Origin: Bdellovibrio sp. CG22_combo_CG10-13_8_21_14_all_39_27
GTDB taxonomy: Bacteria > Bdellovibrionota > Bacteriovoracia > Bacteriovoracales > Bacteriovoracaceae
Assembly (NCBI GenBank): GCA_002786715.1
Contig: PCTW01000084.1
Span: forward strand, 231,663-295,662
Direction: 5' to 3'
Length of the DNA stretch: 64,000 bases
Shown: piece after piece, positions 17,632 through 25,999 of the stretch
How positions within the stretch are numbered: the first letter of the stretch is position 1
Layout of the letters: each line of letters begins with the position of its first letter
Notes under the pieces: generated by a model
Seen by the model: the letters and a program-made list of their open reading frames with translations, nothing else
Told to the model about the DNA's origin: nothing
Database searches by the model: none
Position numbers and translations under genes: made by a program

Positions 17632-17658
17632 AGTAAGGACCTAGTGTAGAATAGTGTC

Positions 17659-18588
17659 ATGAAAAAATACTACATTGTTAATATAGATTTAACAAAAATA
17701 GACCCTGAAGATGTCGAAGCCTTATCTTATGAAGCAATAAGTCAGTATTATGCTATTGGCACAAGTTTTTACAGCATAAATGAAGAAGAATTGGATGATC
17801 AATTTGGTTCGGAAGTTCTCTGTGGGGGAAATCCCGATGATACATTTATAAATGCCATGGAAGAGTTTGCGCAGACCAGAGAAGGTCTCCTTGGCATTAC
17901 TTTTGAAAAAAAAGATTTGCTAGACCGCTTTATTGAGTTTTTGGATGAAATAGAGGTTCCTTACACGATAAAAGTGGATGAAACAGAAGATTGGAATGTT
18001 GAATGGAGAAAATCATTTAGCACTATTGAGATCGATGAGTCCTTTTTGATTGTACCTTCGTGGGAGGATATACCTGAAGGGCAAACGGGAATTAAAATAT
18101 ACCCAGGAATGGGATTTGGGACTGGAACCCATGAAACAACCTTTCTGTGTTTAAAAGCATATAAAGATCTCATAAATCAAAAGAAGCAGTTTCCATCAAT
18201 TTTGGATTTTGGAGCAGGTTCTGGAATCCTTGGAATAGCTGCTCAAAAAATGGGTGCTACCAAAGTTGATTATGTGGATGTAGATGCTGATGCAAAAACG
18301 AATGCCATTCAAAATTATGAGCTTAATTTTGAGACTGGCAAAATTAATTATCTACTAAGAAATGAATTTAAAGTTAATGGTCAATATGATCTCGTATTTG
18401 CGAACATATTAGAATCGGTGCTCACCTTTGAGAAAGATGCCATTATTAATTCACTTAAGAACGGCGGTATTCTGATCTTGTCCGGACTCCTGAATAATCA
18501 AGTTGAAAACATAAAAAATCTATATCAATTAGAAGTGGTCGACCATTTAGTTAAAAATGATTGGTCATGCTTGGTGCTTAAAAAATGA
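17659..18588 (+). CDS. prmA: Ribosomal protein L11 methyltransferase
   Basis: SAM-dependent methylation of ribosomal protein L11 lysines. The 309-residue protein has an N-terminal L11-recognition domain with the family block DWNVEWRKSF, then GMGFGTGTHETT (about residues 151-162), the SAM motif ILDFGAGSGILGIAA, VDVDADA and FANILESVL. Length and motifs fit PrmA. The stop overlaps the start of rsmE (ATGA), so two ribosome-modifying enzymes are coupled. Confidence 0.93.
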   Translation: MKKYYIVNIDLTKIDPEDVEALSYEAISQYYAIGTSFYSINEEELDDQFGSEVLCGGNPDDTFINAMEEFAQTREGLLGITFEKKDLLDRFIEFLDEIEVPYTIKVDETEDWNVEWRKSFSTIEIDESFLIVPSWEDIPEGQTGIKIYPGMGFGTGTHETTFLCLKAYKDLINQKKQFPSILDFGAGSGILGIAAQKMGATKVDYVDVDADAKTNAIQNYELNFETGKINYLLRNEFKVNGQYDLVFANILESVLTFEKDAIINSLKNGGILILSGLLNNQVENIKNLYQLEVVDHLVKNDWSCLVLKK

Positions 18589-19292
18589 AAGCAATTGTTG
18601 AAGAGAGCTGTGCTCAATATGAAATAAACAATACGATTGAGATTTCAGATGAAAACCATCATCACTTATCTGTTGTTATGCGCTCTCAGGTCGAAGATGA
18701 AATCTTGGTTTTAAATGGCAATGGCTTGAAAGTTTTGGCAGTTATTGAAAACATATCAAAAAAGAAAACAAGCTTGAAGATAACCCAGAAAGAAACATTT
18801 GAAGATAACCGAAAATATACCTTGGCGCTTGGACTTGTAAAAAGAGAATACTTTGAAGATATTTTGCGTTTTGCAACTGAACTTAATATAAAGACTATCA
18901 TTCCAATTAAGTCAGAATTTGCTCAACGTTATGAACCCAATATTGATCGTCTTCAGAAAATAATCCATAACAGCGCTATCCAATCAAATGCGCTCTACTT
19001 TCCCAAAGTTTTAGCTCCTGTAAGTTGGAGTGAGTTTCGTCTTCTCAATAATGGCAAACTTTTCTATTTTCATAATGAAGGCAATAGTGAAGATCTAGGG
19101 CCAAAAATTAAATGCACTGAAGATGTGACATGCGCAATTGGTCCGGAGGGCGGTTGGTCCAGAGATGATTTAAGCGAATTGGCAGCCATTGATAAATCAG
19201 CAAGCATAAACCTGAAGTCATTTAATATATTGAGGGCCGTTACTGCCGTGCCTGTGGCGATTGGATATATCGATAGAATGCGAGAAAATTAG
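18585..19292 (+). CDS. rsmE: 16S rRNA (uracil-1498-N3)-methyltransferase
   Basis: SPOUT-class methyltransferase modifying U1498 of 16S rRNA. 235 residues: N-terminal PUA-like domain (HHHLSVVMRSQVEDEILVLNG), then LALGLVKREYFEDILRFATELNI, the QRYEPNIDRLQKI helix and the cofactor knot motifs IGPEGGWSRDDL and LKSFNILRAVTAVPVAIGYI near the C terminus. The ILRxxTA block is the diagnostic RsmE end. Overlaps the prmA stop. Confidence 0.94.
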   Translation: MKAIVEESCAQYEINNTIEISDENHHHLSVVMRSQVEDEILVLNGNGLKVLAVIENISKKKTSLKITQKETFEDNRKYTLALGLVKREYFEDILRFATELNIKTIIPIKSEFAQRYEPNIDRLQKIIHNSAIQSNALYFPKVLAPVSWSEFRLLNNGKLFYFHNEGNSEDLGPKIKCTEDVTCAIGPEGGWSRDDLSELAAIDKSASINLKSFNILRAVTAVPVAIGYIDRMREN

Positions 19293-19329
19293 ATTTGACG
19301 CACGACAATCGTTATGAAAACATATATTT

Positions 19330-20004
19330 ATGGAAAATAACCAAATTCATTCTGATCTCAAAAAGCATAACTTAGAATTTTCAGTGACTGATTTTTTAAA
19401 TTCAGATTCTCCTCAATTTGATTTTAAACCAATCAATGATGGATTGGGCTTTCATAAAGATTTGGAAGTAAAACCTTCCTTAAACTCAGCCAAGGCTTTT
19501 GATTTTAATTCGCAGAGTAAAGTACAGGATAATAATCTCGTTTCTCAGTACAGAATTTCTCCTCATCAGAATGCGAAGGTTGCAAAAAGTAATGATCGCC
19601 AAGTAAAAGTTACAAGAGGAAAGTCTGTCAGTTTATTAACTCAGGCCTTTTCCGGAATTATTGATCTTTTGATAGTTGCCTTCTCTACTATCGCTTTAAT
19701 TAGAATTTTGTCGCTGAGTTCATCATTACAAGGATTGAAGTTGGGAGCTATTGATCTAAAAACTCATTGGGGTTTTACCTTGAGCTTCTTTTCTATTATT
19801 TGGGTTTCTTATTCAACATTTCTATCTCCTTCCCAGACTGTGGGACAGTCATTGGCCCATACCAAATTGAAATTTGTTAAAGATCCCTATATGAGCTCTT
19901 TTATTCGTTCTCTTGTCATCCTTTCCTCATTTGTCTGTTTTCTGATTCCACTTCTTTTTGATTTTCAAGGAAAATTGTCTGATACGGAACTGATCAATGA
20001 GTGA
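19330..20004 (+). CDS. RDD-family-like membrane protein
   Basis: 224 residues. The first ~95 residues are polar and low in pattern; after [25 protein letters not shown] come about four membrane segments and the block [24 protein letters not shown], which resembles the GQTxGKxLLGLRVV...R motif of RDD proteins. The first helix has a single Asp (GIIDLL), as in RDD families. Function of RDD proteins is mostly unknown. It overlaps the following heptose adenylyltransferase by eight bases. Confidence 0.6.
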   Translation: MENNQIHSDLKKHNLEFSVTDFLNSDSPQFDFKPINDGLGFHKDLEVKPSLNSAKAFDFNSQSKVQDNNLVSQYRISPHQNAKVAKSNDRQVKVTRGKSVSLLTQAFSGIIDLLIVAFSTIALIRILSLSSSLQGLKLGAIDLKTHWGFTLSFFSIIWVSYSTFLSPSQTVGQSLAHTKLKFVKDPYMSSFIRSLVILSSFVCFLIPLLFDFQGKLSDTELINE

Positions 20005-20455
20005 GCTTTCTCTTGAAGCAAAAGCCTTTTTAGAAAAACATAAAAATTCAAAAATAGTTTTTACTAATGGATGCTTTGACATTCTTCACTCTGGACATGT
20101 TCATTATTTAAATGAGGCAAAAGCATTGGGAGATGTTCTCTTTGTAGGACTGAACTCTGATGCAAGCGTTAAAAGACTCAAAGGTGAAGACAGACCTGTG
20201 AACGATGAGAAAGAAAGACAGTATGTTCTTTCAAATTTAAAAGCTGTCGATTTCGTAGAAATATTTTCAGAAGATACACCGTACGATCTCATTAAAGAAG
20301 TTCATCCCAATATTTTGGTTAAAGGTGGAGATTGGAAGCCTGAAAATATCGTTGGATCAGATATTGTGCTTAAAAATGGTGGCCAAGTTATCAGTTTAAA
20401 GTTCATTGAAGGCCGATCGACCACTGGAATTATAAAAAAAATTCAAACCCTATAG
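19997..20455 (+). CDS. rfaE2: D-glycero-beta-D-manno-heptose-1-phosphate adenylyltransferase
   Basis: Makes ADP-heptose for the LPS inner core. The 152-residue protein is a stand-alone nucleotidyltransferase domain (the C-terminal half of HldE): [16 protein letters not shown] with the HxGH motif, [47 protein letters not shown] and the ATP-binding GRSTTGII. All are characteristic of RfaE2/HldC. The heptosyltransferase-like genes at 28498-31919 in the same window use the same donor class, though the link is only inferred. Confidence 0.93.
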   Translation: MSELSLEAKAFLEKHKNSKIVFTNGCFDILHSGHVHYLNEAKALGDVLFVGLNSDASVKRLKGEDRPVNDEKERQYVLSNLKAVDFVEIFSEDTPYDLIKEVHPNILVKGGDWKPENIVGSDIVLKNGGQVISLKFIEGRSTTGIIKKIQTL

Positions 20456-20565
20456 TACTTGATCAAAATATTTTTTAACTTTTAAATTCATCGCCTTAAC
20501 AATTCTCGACTATTTTAATCAGTTATAAGTTGTTGAATTAATTCACCTTTTCCCGAAGAAAACTC

Positions 20566-20592
20566 TCAAGTCTGGTATTTATCTGACGATAA
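20566..20592 (+). promoter_or_regulatory. Sigma-28 (FliA)-type promoter of the first flagellin gene
   Basis: TCAAGTCT (20566-20573), 11-base spacer, GACGATAA (20585-20592). Compared with the enteric consensus TAAAGTTT-N11-GCCGATAA it matches 6 of 8 and 7 of 8 with exact spacing. The transcript would start near 20599, giving a ~100-base leader. The 242-base gap before it otherwise holds nothing I recognise. Confidence 0.8.
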
Positions 20593-20602
20593 AGATTTTA
20601 CT

Positions 20603-20618
20603 GCAACTGGGGAGTTGC
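20603..20618 (+). promoter_or_regulatory. Hairpin at the 5' end of the flagellin leader
   Basis: GCAACT (20603-20608), GGGG loop, AGTTGC (20613-20618), only a few bases from the predicted transcript start. A 5'-terminal stem is a common stabiliser of abundant flagellin mRNAs. Function inferred. Confidence 0.5.
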
Positions 20619-20677
20619 ACAACGGTTCAGAGACATGGTTGTCATTGAACTTTTATAAACACTAAGGAGGGAAAAGT

Positions 20678-20695
20678 ATGATTCAAGGGGATTAG
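20678..20695 (+). other. Five-codon mini-ORF with strong ribosome-binding site before fliC
   Basis: AAGGAGG at 20664-20670 is the best Shine-Dalgarno sequence in the region. Seven bases later it meets an ATG that opens MIQGD and a stop at 20693-20695, three bases before the flagellin ATG at 20698. The flagellin has its own weaker site, AAGGGG at 20685-20690, inside the mini-ORF. It may be a leader peptide that couples or tunes flagellin translation, or a ribosome standby site. Confidence 0.45.
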
Positions 20696-20697
20696 TT

Positions 20698-21531
20698 ATG
20701 GGTTTAAGAATTTCAACAAACACGCAGTCGCTAGCAGCACAAAGAAGTCTTAACGAAGTTAAGAGACAACAGTCAGAATCTTTAGAGCGTTTAGCTTCAG
20801 GTTCTAGAATCAACAAGGCCGGTGATGATGCCGCCGGACTCGCCATCAGTGAAAAATTAAAAGCACAAATTCGTGGATCTCAACAAGCGTCTCGAAACGC
20901 AGGTGATGGTATCTCTCTTATTCAAACTGCTGAAGGTGGTATGAATGAAGTGAATAACATCTTGGTGAGATTGAGAGAACTCTCTATCCAAGCCGCTTCA
21001 GATACAATCGGCGATAAAGAAAGAACATATTCAAATATGGAATTTCAACAATTGGTAACTGAAATGGATCGAATCTCTGCTTCAACGACATTTAATGAGA
21101 AAAATCTCTTGAATGGCGAAGGGCAAAAGATGGAATTTCAAATTGGTATCTATAATAATGAAAAACAAGATAGACTTCACTATGACCCAGCGGAAACCAA
21201 TGTTCGAATTTCTGAACTAGGTGTTGAGGGAATGGGGGTTGCTACTAAGGCAGACGCTCAAGGCAACTTAGAAAACATTGATGAAGCTATTAATAAAGTA
21301 AACACAAACCGTGCGCGATTGGGTGCTCTTCAAAATAGACTCCAATCAACCATTAGAAACTTAGATATTAAGACTGAAAATTTGGCAGCAGCTAACTCAA
21401 GAATTCGCGATACCGACGTCGCTTTTGAGAGTGCGGAACTTGCTAAGCAAAACATTCTTACGGCTTCTAGTACTTCAGTATTGGCCCAGGCGAACGCTAC
21501 ACCATCAGGTGCATTGAAGCTTATTGGCTAA
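20698..21531 (+). CDS. fliC: Flagellin (first copy)
   Basis: Filament subunit, 277 residues. N-terminal D0/D1 helices start MGLRISTNTQSLAAQRSLNEV and contain LASGSRINKAGDDAAGLAISEKLKAQIRG, NDG-type segment (NAGDGISLIQTAEGGMNEV) and LVRLRELSIQAASDT; the C-terminal helices hold LQSTIRNLDIKTENLAAANSRIRDTDVAFESAEL and the terminal ANATPSGALKLIG. The central domain is short, so this is a compact flagellin of the polar-flagellum type. Own sigma-28-type promoter and terminator, so it is monocistronic. A second flagellin follows. Confidence 0.97.
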   Translation: MGLRISTNTQSLAAQRSLNEVKRQQSESLERLASGSRINKAGDDAAGLAISEKLKAQIRGSQQASRNAGDGISLIQTAEGGMNEVNNILVRLRELSIQAASDTIGDKERTYSNMEFQQLVTEMDRISASTTFNEKNLLNGEGQKMEFQIGIYNNEKQDRLHYDPAETNVRISELGVEGMGVATKADAQGNLENIDEAINKVNTNRARLGALQNRLQSTIRNLDIKTENLAAANSRIRDTDVAFESAELAKQNILTASSTSVLAQANATPSGALKLIG

Positions 21532-21564
21532 TTTTTTTAATACCCACACGCCCCTAACTAATCC

Positions 21565-21590
21565 AGGCCCTCTTCGGAGGGCCTTTTTTT
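21565..21590 (+). terminator. Intrinsic terminator of the first flagellin gene
   Basis: AGGCCCTC (21565-21572), TTCG tetraloop, GAGGGCCT (21577-21584), followed by a T-run to 21590. Very strong stem with a stable UUCG loop, 34 bases after the stop. Confidence 0.95.
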
Positions 21591-21655
21591 ATGTCTTAAC
21601 TGTACGATTTTAATCAAGTTTTAAATATTTCTCCTTTAATAGTTGACACGAATAC

Positions 21656-21682
21656 TAAAGTTTTTTGAGGTATTTACGATAA
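21656..21682 (+). promoter_or_regulatory. Sigma-28 (FliA)-type promoter of the second flagellin gene
   Basis: TAAAGTTT (21656-21663, perfect match to the enteric -35 box), 11-base spacer, TACGATAA (21675-21682, 6 of 8). Transcript would start near 21689. A TTGACA at 21643 has no matching -10 box and is probably chance. Confidence 0.82.
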
Positions 21683-21713
21683 GCCTAATGCTTGAACGAA
21701 TCAGTCAACAACG

Positions 21714-21732
21714 AAGATCCCGGTTGGATCTT
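21714..21732 (+). promoter_or_regulatory. Hairpin immediately before the second flagellin ribosome-binding site
   Basis: AAGATCC (21714-21720), five-base loop, GGATCTT (21726-21732); the ribosome site AAAGGAG begins four bases later. Perfect 7-bp stem in the leader; likely to affect mRNA stability or translation. Confidence 0.55.
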
Positions 21733-21748
21733 TAGAAAGGAGAAAAAA

Positions 21749-22582
21749 ATGGGCTTACGAATTGCAACAAACATCGCCTCCCAAACGGTACAGAAGAACT
21801 TGAAGGAAGTATCTAGTAAAGCAGACGCTTCACTAGAAAAACTCTCTTCTGGTAAACGAATCACAAAGGCTGCAGATGATGCTGCCGGCTTGGCCATCGC
21901 TACAAACCTCGAAGCACAAACTCGCGGTTTGAGACAAGCAACACGAAACGCAAATGATGGTATCTCTCTTGTGCAAACTGCAGAAGGTGGATTGAACGAA
22001 GTCTCAAACATTCTCGTAAGAATGAGAGAGCTAACAATCCAAGCTTCATCTGATACAGTTGGTGACACTGAAAGAGGGTTTCTCGATAAAGAGTATCAAC
22101 AGTTACAAACAGAAGTTGATCGTATCTCTGACTCTACAACATTTAACGGCTCACAGCTTTTAAATGGTGAAGGATCTGGCAGCATGGATTTCCAAGTTGG
22201 CGCCTTCGGTGGAGAACAGAATAGAATCACATTTGACTCAAGTGAATCAAATGCTTCTGCTTCTAATATAGGAATTTCAGGAACTGGAATTTCAGAAAAA
22301 GGTGATGCGCTCGATTCAATTGCCTCAATTGATGAAGCCATCAACGCTGTATCTGGACAAAGAGCTAACCTTGGTTCAATCCAAAGTCGCTTGCAGTCAA
22401 CAGTATCTAACTTGGAAGTTCAAACAATTAACCAAGATAGTGCAAGATCAGTTATCCAAGACGTGGATGTCGCTGCAGAATCTGCAAAAATGGCAGCCTC
22501 AAGTGTAGTTAAGTCTGCAGGTATCTCAACTTTGGCCCAAGCCAATGCACTTCCTAACAACGCTTTAAGACTCATTAGCTAA
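21749..22582 (+). CDS. fliC: Flagellin (second copy)
   Basis: Second filament subunit, also 277 residues from the ATG at 21749, which has AAAGGAG upstream; an upstream in-frame start at 21692 would include the leader hairpin and is rejected. N-terminal MGLRIATNIASQTVQKNLKEV and LSSGKRITKAADDAAGLAIATNLEAQTRG, C-terminal LQSTVSNLEVQTINQDSARSVIQDVDVAAESAKM and ANALPNNALRLIS. Like the first copy but with distinct helices, so the two arose by an old duplication rather than a recent one. The last residue is Ser in place of Gly. Confidence 0.97.
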   Translation: MGLRIATNIASQTVQKNLKEVSSKADASLEKLSSGKRITKAADDAAGLAIATNLEAQTRGLRQATRNANDGISLVQTAEGGLNEVSNILVRMRELTIQASSDTVGDTERGFLDKEYQQLQTEVDRISDSTTFNGSQLLNGEGSGSMDFQVGAFGGEQNRITFDSSESNASASNIGISGTGISEKGDALDSIASIDEAINAVSGQRANLGSIQSRLQSTVSNLEVQTINQDSARSVIQDVDVAAESAKMAASSVVKSAGISTLAQANALPNNALRLIS

Positions 22583-22595
22583 ATCAAATGAATGA

Positions 22596-22623
22596 GGGGA
22601 GCTTCAAAACTCCCCCCATCTTT
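22596..22623 (+). terminator. Terminator of the second flagellin gene
   Basis: GGGGAG (22596-22601), eight-base loop, CTCCCC (22610-22615), followed by a short, interrupted T-run. Weaker than the terminator of the first copy. Confidence 0.65.
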
Positions 22624-22706
22624 AAAAATGTCCAAACAAAATCTTTGAGAACATAAGATGGGACCGCACAAATTAGGCAATGGTTTGTGTATTCCCTTAA
22701 GCCCAT

Positions 22707-22731
22707 CCTCTCCGATATGATATCGGAGAGG
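22707..22731. repeat. 25-bp near-perfect palindrome
   Basis: Two 12-base arms (22707-22718 and 22720-22731) around a single central G; the left arm begins CCTCTCCGATAT. It stands 37 bases before the phosphoesterase start in the 185-base gap after the flagellin terminator. There is no T-run, so an operator or a DNA-binding site is more likely than a terminator. Confidence 0.6.
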
Positions 22732-22767
22732 TTCTCAAGAGATTTTATCTGTAGTAAAATAAATCAA

Positions 22768-23505
22768 ATGAAAATCTCCATCATCTCTGACATTCACGCT
22801 GCGGATTACAATCAATCCGGAAATCTAATTCTCGAAAAATTTTTAAATCATAAAGAAGTTCTAGAAGCTGATGTCGTTGTCTTTCTTGGTGATATTTTTG
22901 ACATCATGATTGGAAATTATGATGAATATGCTCAAGAGGAGAAAGCCTTTTTTGATTGGATAAAAATTCATCATAAGAAAAAAACCATTCACTTTCACGA
23001 AGGAAATCATGATTTCCATCTAGAGAAACTCTTTAGGAGAATGAAGCTTAATGTCTGCTATCATCAATCGGGATTTGTGATAGAAGATGAAGAGTTAAAG
23101 TACTATTTAGAACATGGTGACGATATAGAATTGGATAATAAGAGTTACAAATTTTACAAATCCTTAATCCGCTCTAGGGCCGTCCAGCTCTTGGCAGAAT
23201 TAAAATGGGTACCTTATCAACTCGTTCGAGCAATAGGCACGAGAGCATCGCTGAGATCGAGAACGATTGATGCCAAGTACAGAAAAAATGCTGAAAGCCA
23301 GGACATAAAAGAAAAATTTAGAGTCTCATATCTGAGCTATAAAATGAAAAATCTCTATGACATCGTCGTATGTGGACATGGCCATATTAAAGATAAATTT
23401 ATTTCTAATTCGAGAATATACATAAACAATGGATACGCTCCCCACTCTCATTCTTTTATCATGATTGAAAATGGGGAAGCGACTTTTATAGATCTTGACC
23501 AATAG
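22768..23505 (+). CDS. lpxH: UDP-2,3-diacylglucosamine diphosphatase-like metallophosphoesterase
   Basis: Calcineurin-type hydrolase, 245 residues from the ATG at 22768 (MKISIISDIHAADYN); an in-frame upstream start at 22687 would include the palindrome. Metal-binding motifs in order: SDIH, FLGDIFD, EGNHDFH, EHGDD, and CGHGHIKDK. The set D-x-H, GDxxD, GNHDF, HGD, GHxH is that of the LpxH/LpxH2 group, which cleaves UDP-2,3-diacylglucosamine in lipid A synthesis. The YxGNRDF Arg of classical LpxH is His here, so a related phosphoesterase role is possible. The last 20 bases overlap the end of recN. Confidence 0.75.
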   Translation: MKISIISDIHAADYNQSGNLILEKFLNHKEVLEADVVVFLGDIFDIMIGNYDEYAQEEKAFFDWIKIHHKKKTIHFHEGNHDFHLEKLFRRMKLNVCYHQSGFVIEDEELKYYLEHGDDIELDNKSYKFYKSLIRSRAVQLLAELKWVPYQLVRAIGTRASLRSRTIDAKYRKNAESQDIKEKFRVSYLSYKMKNLYDIVVCGHGHIKDKFISNSRIYINNGYAPHSHSFIMIENGEATFIDLDQ

Positions 23506-25111
23506 CAATCATAGACTCAATAACTTGTTTTCTCGCTGGACCTTCATAGAACTTTGCAGTTGAGAGTGTTCTTGTATCGCCATTTATTTTCATTGTGTCT
23601 TTTGAAACGAGAACAATGTGATCTGCATTGTGAGCGATTTGAGGTAAATGAGTTATAGATATAACTTGAGATGATCTTGAAATCTCTGAAAGCAATTTGC
23701 CAATTTTAAGTGCTGTTTCGCCGCCAATTCCAGTATCGATTTCATCGAAGAAGAAGATGGAAATAGAGTCTTTATTGGCAACGACCTGACGCAAGCATAA
23801 TAAAATTCTAGAAAGCTCTCCTCCTGAGGCAATTTGCTTTATGGGGTAGAAGCCCTCACCTTTATTCGTTTCAGTCCAGAACTCAACTTTAGTAATACCT
23901 GTATCAAGGAAAGTTTCAGATCTCTCAAGACGAATGTCGAGAGTTGCACCTTCCATGTTAAGGGATTGGATGAGTTGAGTAATGAGCTTGGCCAATTTTT
24001 TAGCGGACAACTCTCTCTTGTCATGAAGCATTTGTGCAAGATCGGAGCACTTCTTAAATGAATTTTTTAACTCCTTCTCAATTTTTAAAATTAAAGGAGA
24101 GATATTATCTAGCTCATTAAGTTCCGTGCGATAGTTTTCAAGCTTTAAAATGACCTCTTCAATGTCAGGACCATGCTTTCGCTTAATCTTCTGATAAGTA
24201 TCGATACGATTCATAATTTCATCAATATTTGAATCAACTTCCAAGAGTTGAGAGTTTTCGAGCAAGAGGTCGCTAAATTCTTCAAAATGAATCTTAAAAT
24301 CACTGAATGATTGATGAAGCTTAGGATCTACTCCTTTTAGAGAGTTAAGAACTTTCAAACAATGGGGTAAATAAGAGCTAATTGAATTCTCCGAGTGTAT
24401 TGCAATTTGTGCCAATTCACCAAAAAGAGAACGGTTCTTTTCGAGGTTAAAAGCAAAGTCTTTCTTGGCCTGCAACTCTCTCTCTTCATCGACTGAGAGA
24501 TTGGCTGAATCAAATTCTTCCAGTTGATAGCGTAAAAACTCCTCGCGCTCTTTTTGAGTCGATTGTCTGTTTTTCAAGTCCGATAATTTTAAATTTAATT
24601 CTTTATAAAGAGAGAGTTCTGATTTGTATTTTCGAAGCTCCTCTTCTGTTCCGGCGTAGATATCAAGAAGTTGTAATTGATACTCTGGAGATAGCAGTTT
24701 TTGATTTTCAAATTGTCCGACAAGATCTACATACTCTCTAATAAAATTATTAAGATATGTCGATGAGCATATAAGACCATTAACATAAGTTTTACTGGTA
24801 CCCGTTTGCTGAATGACTCGTTTTATGATGATATTGTCATCTTCACACGGATAGCCATCTTCATTTAATCGTTGAATAGACTTACTATCACCCTTAAAAA
24901 TTCCTTGAATAACAGCTGAATCTGCATCTCTTCGAACACTTTTTTTATCAAGCTTGTTACCAAGAAGGCCCATAAAGGCTGTTAGGATTAAACTTTTGCC
25001 CGATCCTGTTTCACCGACGATACAATTGAAATGATCACCAAAAATAATTTCTTGATTTTCAAAAGTTGCAAAATTGAGAAGATGTAATGATTGAAGTGCT
25101 ATTTTACTCAT
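23486..25111 (-). CDS. recN: DNA repair protein RecN
   Basis: SMC-like ATPase in double-strand break repair. 541 residues: Walker A IVGETGSGKSLILTAFMGLLG (~residues 32-50), long coiled-coil arms through residues ~150-380, ABC signature ASGGELSRILLCLR, Walker B ISIFFFDEIDTGIGGETALKIG, then SQVISITHLPQIAHNAD. Length and motif order fit RecN. Three bases after nadK, so co-transcribed, an arrangement seen in many bacteria. Confidence 0.95.
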   Translation of the reverse strand: MSKIALQSLHLLNFATFENQEIIFGDHFNCIVGETGSGKSLILTAFMGLLGNKLDKKSVRRDADSAVIQGIFKGDSKSIQRLNEDGYPCEDDNIIIKRVIQQTGTSKTYVNGLICSSTYLNNFIREYVDLVGQFENQKLLSPEYQLQLLDIYAGTEEELRKYKSELSLYKELNLKLSDLKNRQSTQKEREEFLRYQLEEFDSANLSVDEERELQAKKDFAFNLEKNRSLFGELAQIAIHSENSISSYLPHCLKVLNSLKGVDPKLHQSFSDFKIHFEEFSDLLLENSQLLEVDSNIDEIMNRIDTYQKIKRKHGPDIEEVILKLENYRTELNELDNISPLILKIEKELKNSFKKCSDLAQMLHDKRELSAKKLAKLITQLIQSLNMEGATLDIRLERSETFLDTGITKVEFWTETNKGEGFYPIKQIASGGELSRILLCLRQVVANKDSISIFFFDEIDTGIGGETALKIGKLLSEISRSSQVISITHLPQIAHNADHIVLVSKDTMKINGDTRTLSTAKFYEGPARKQVIESMIAIGQDL

Positions 25112-25114
25112 AAT

Positions 25115-25999
25115 CTACCGCCTTCCGTGTGTGAATTTAATCTTAAGTGTGTGGTAATAAGTTCTATTTGGATTGAGGACCATTTTTGCACTGAATTTGC
25201 TGCGTTTAATATAAACTTTTTCTTTACCTAATAGCTTTATTGCCTCTTGACCATCCATCGTGATGAGCAGGGATTCACTATTTTGAGCAGCTGCAACTTC
25301 AAGCTCAGTTGTATCGGATATAACTAAAGGTCTATTGGTCAAGGAATGTGGGCAAATGGGTGTCAGTAGCATCGATTTCACACTCGGATGAAGAATTGGC
25401 CCACCTGCGGCAAGTGAATAGGCCGTAGAGCCAATTGGAGAACTGACAATTAGTCCATCACCAGAGAGATTGAAGATGTGTTCAGATGAAGTACTCGCTG
25501 TGAGTGTAATCATCCTTGAAATTTCACTTTTAGAAATGACGACATCGTTCATAAATTGATATTTAAGCTTTCGATTTGGAATGCTTACTTCGTACAATGG
25601 AATTTTAGAGACTTCATATTTATTTGAGAATATTAAATCAAGTCCATCATAAAGTTCTGACTTAGAAAATTCAGTTATGAAACCTAAATTCCCCATGTTT
25701 ACACCCAGTATGGGAGGTGATGAAGTCTTTGAATTACGAGAGATACCAAGAAGTGTCCCGTCGCCACCAAGGCTAATTATAAGATCTGATTTTTTATGAA
25801 TTTCAACATCGTCCTTTAAAAAAATTGAAGTATAATTTCGATTTTTAAGAATGTTCTCTATTCTTTCTTTGTCTGCGAGTCTGTAACAAACTCTAACTTT
25901 TCTCTTTTCGAGATAAGTAACGAGGTTTGGAAGGATGCTCACAAATTCGGTTACGGATTTTGGCTTGAGTATGATTGAAATAGTCTTAATAGATTTCAC
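25115..25999 (-). CDS. nadK: NAD kinase
   Basis: Phosphorylates NAD to NADP. 294 residues starting with GTG that overlaps the receiver-gene stop (GTGA). Motifs: LIISLGGDGTLLGISRN with the catalytic GGDGT, NMGNLGFITEF, NDVVISKSEISRM, and SGDGLIVSSPIGSTAYSLAAGGPI. All diagnostic for bacterial NadK. Between recN and a two-component pair. Confidence 0.96.
   Translation of the reverse strand: MKSIKTISIILKPKSVTEFVSILPNLVTYLEKRKVRVCYRLADKERIENILKNRNYTSIFLKDDVEIHKKSDLIISLGGDGTLLGISRNSKTSSPPILGVNMGNLGFITEFSKSELYDGLDLIFSNKYEVSKIPLYEVSIPNRKLKYQFMNDVVISKSEISRMITLTASTSSEHIFNLSGDGLIVSSPIGSTAYSLAAGGPILHPSVKSMLLTPICPHSLTNRPLVISDTTELEVAAAQNSESLLITMDGQEAIKLLGKEKVYIKRSKFSAKMVLNPNRTYYHTLKIKFTHGRR

Noticed and set aside
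21643-21648. TTGACA as a sigma-70 -35 box for the second flagellin
   Set aside because: No acceptable -10 box at 16-18 bases; the sigma-28 form 13 bases on fits far better.
22687-22767. Upstream start for the LpxH-like protein
   Set aside because: It would translate through the 25-bp palindrome and put 27 unlike residues before the family start MKISIISDIH.
23486-23508. Rightward/leftward 3' overlap of lpxH-like and recN as a frame error
   Set aside because: Both proteins have complete family ends; a 20-base convergent overlap is common in compact genomes.
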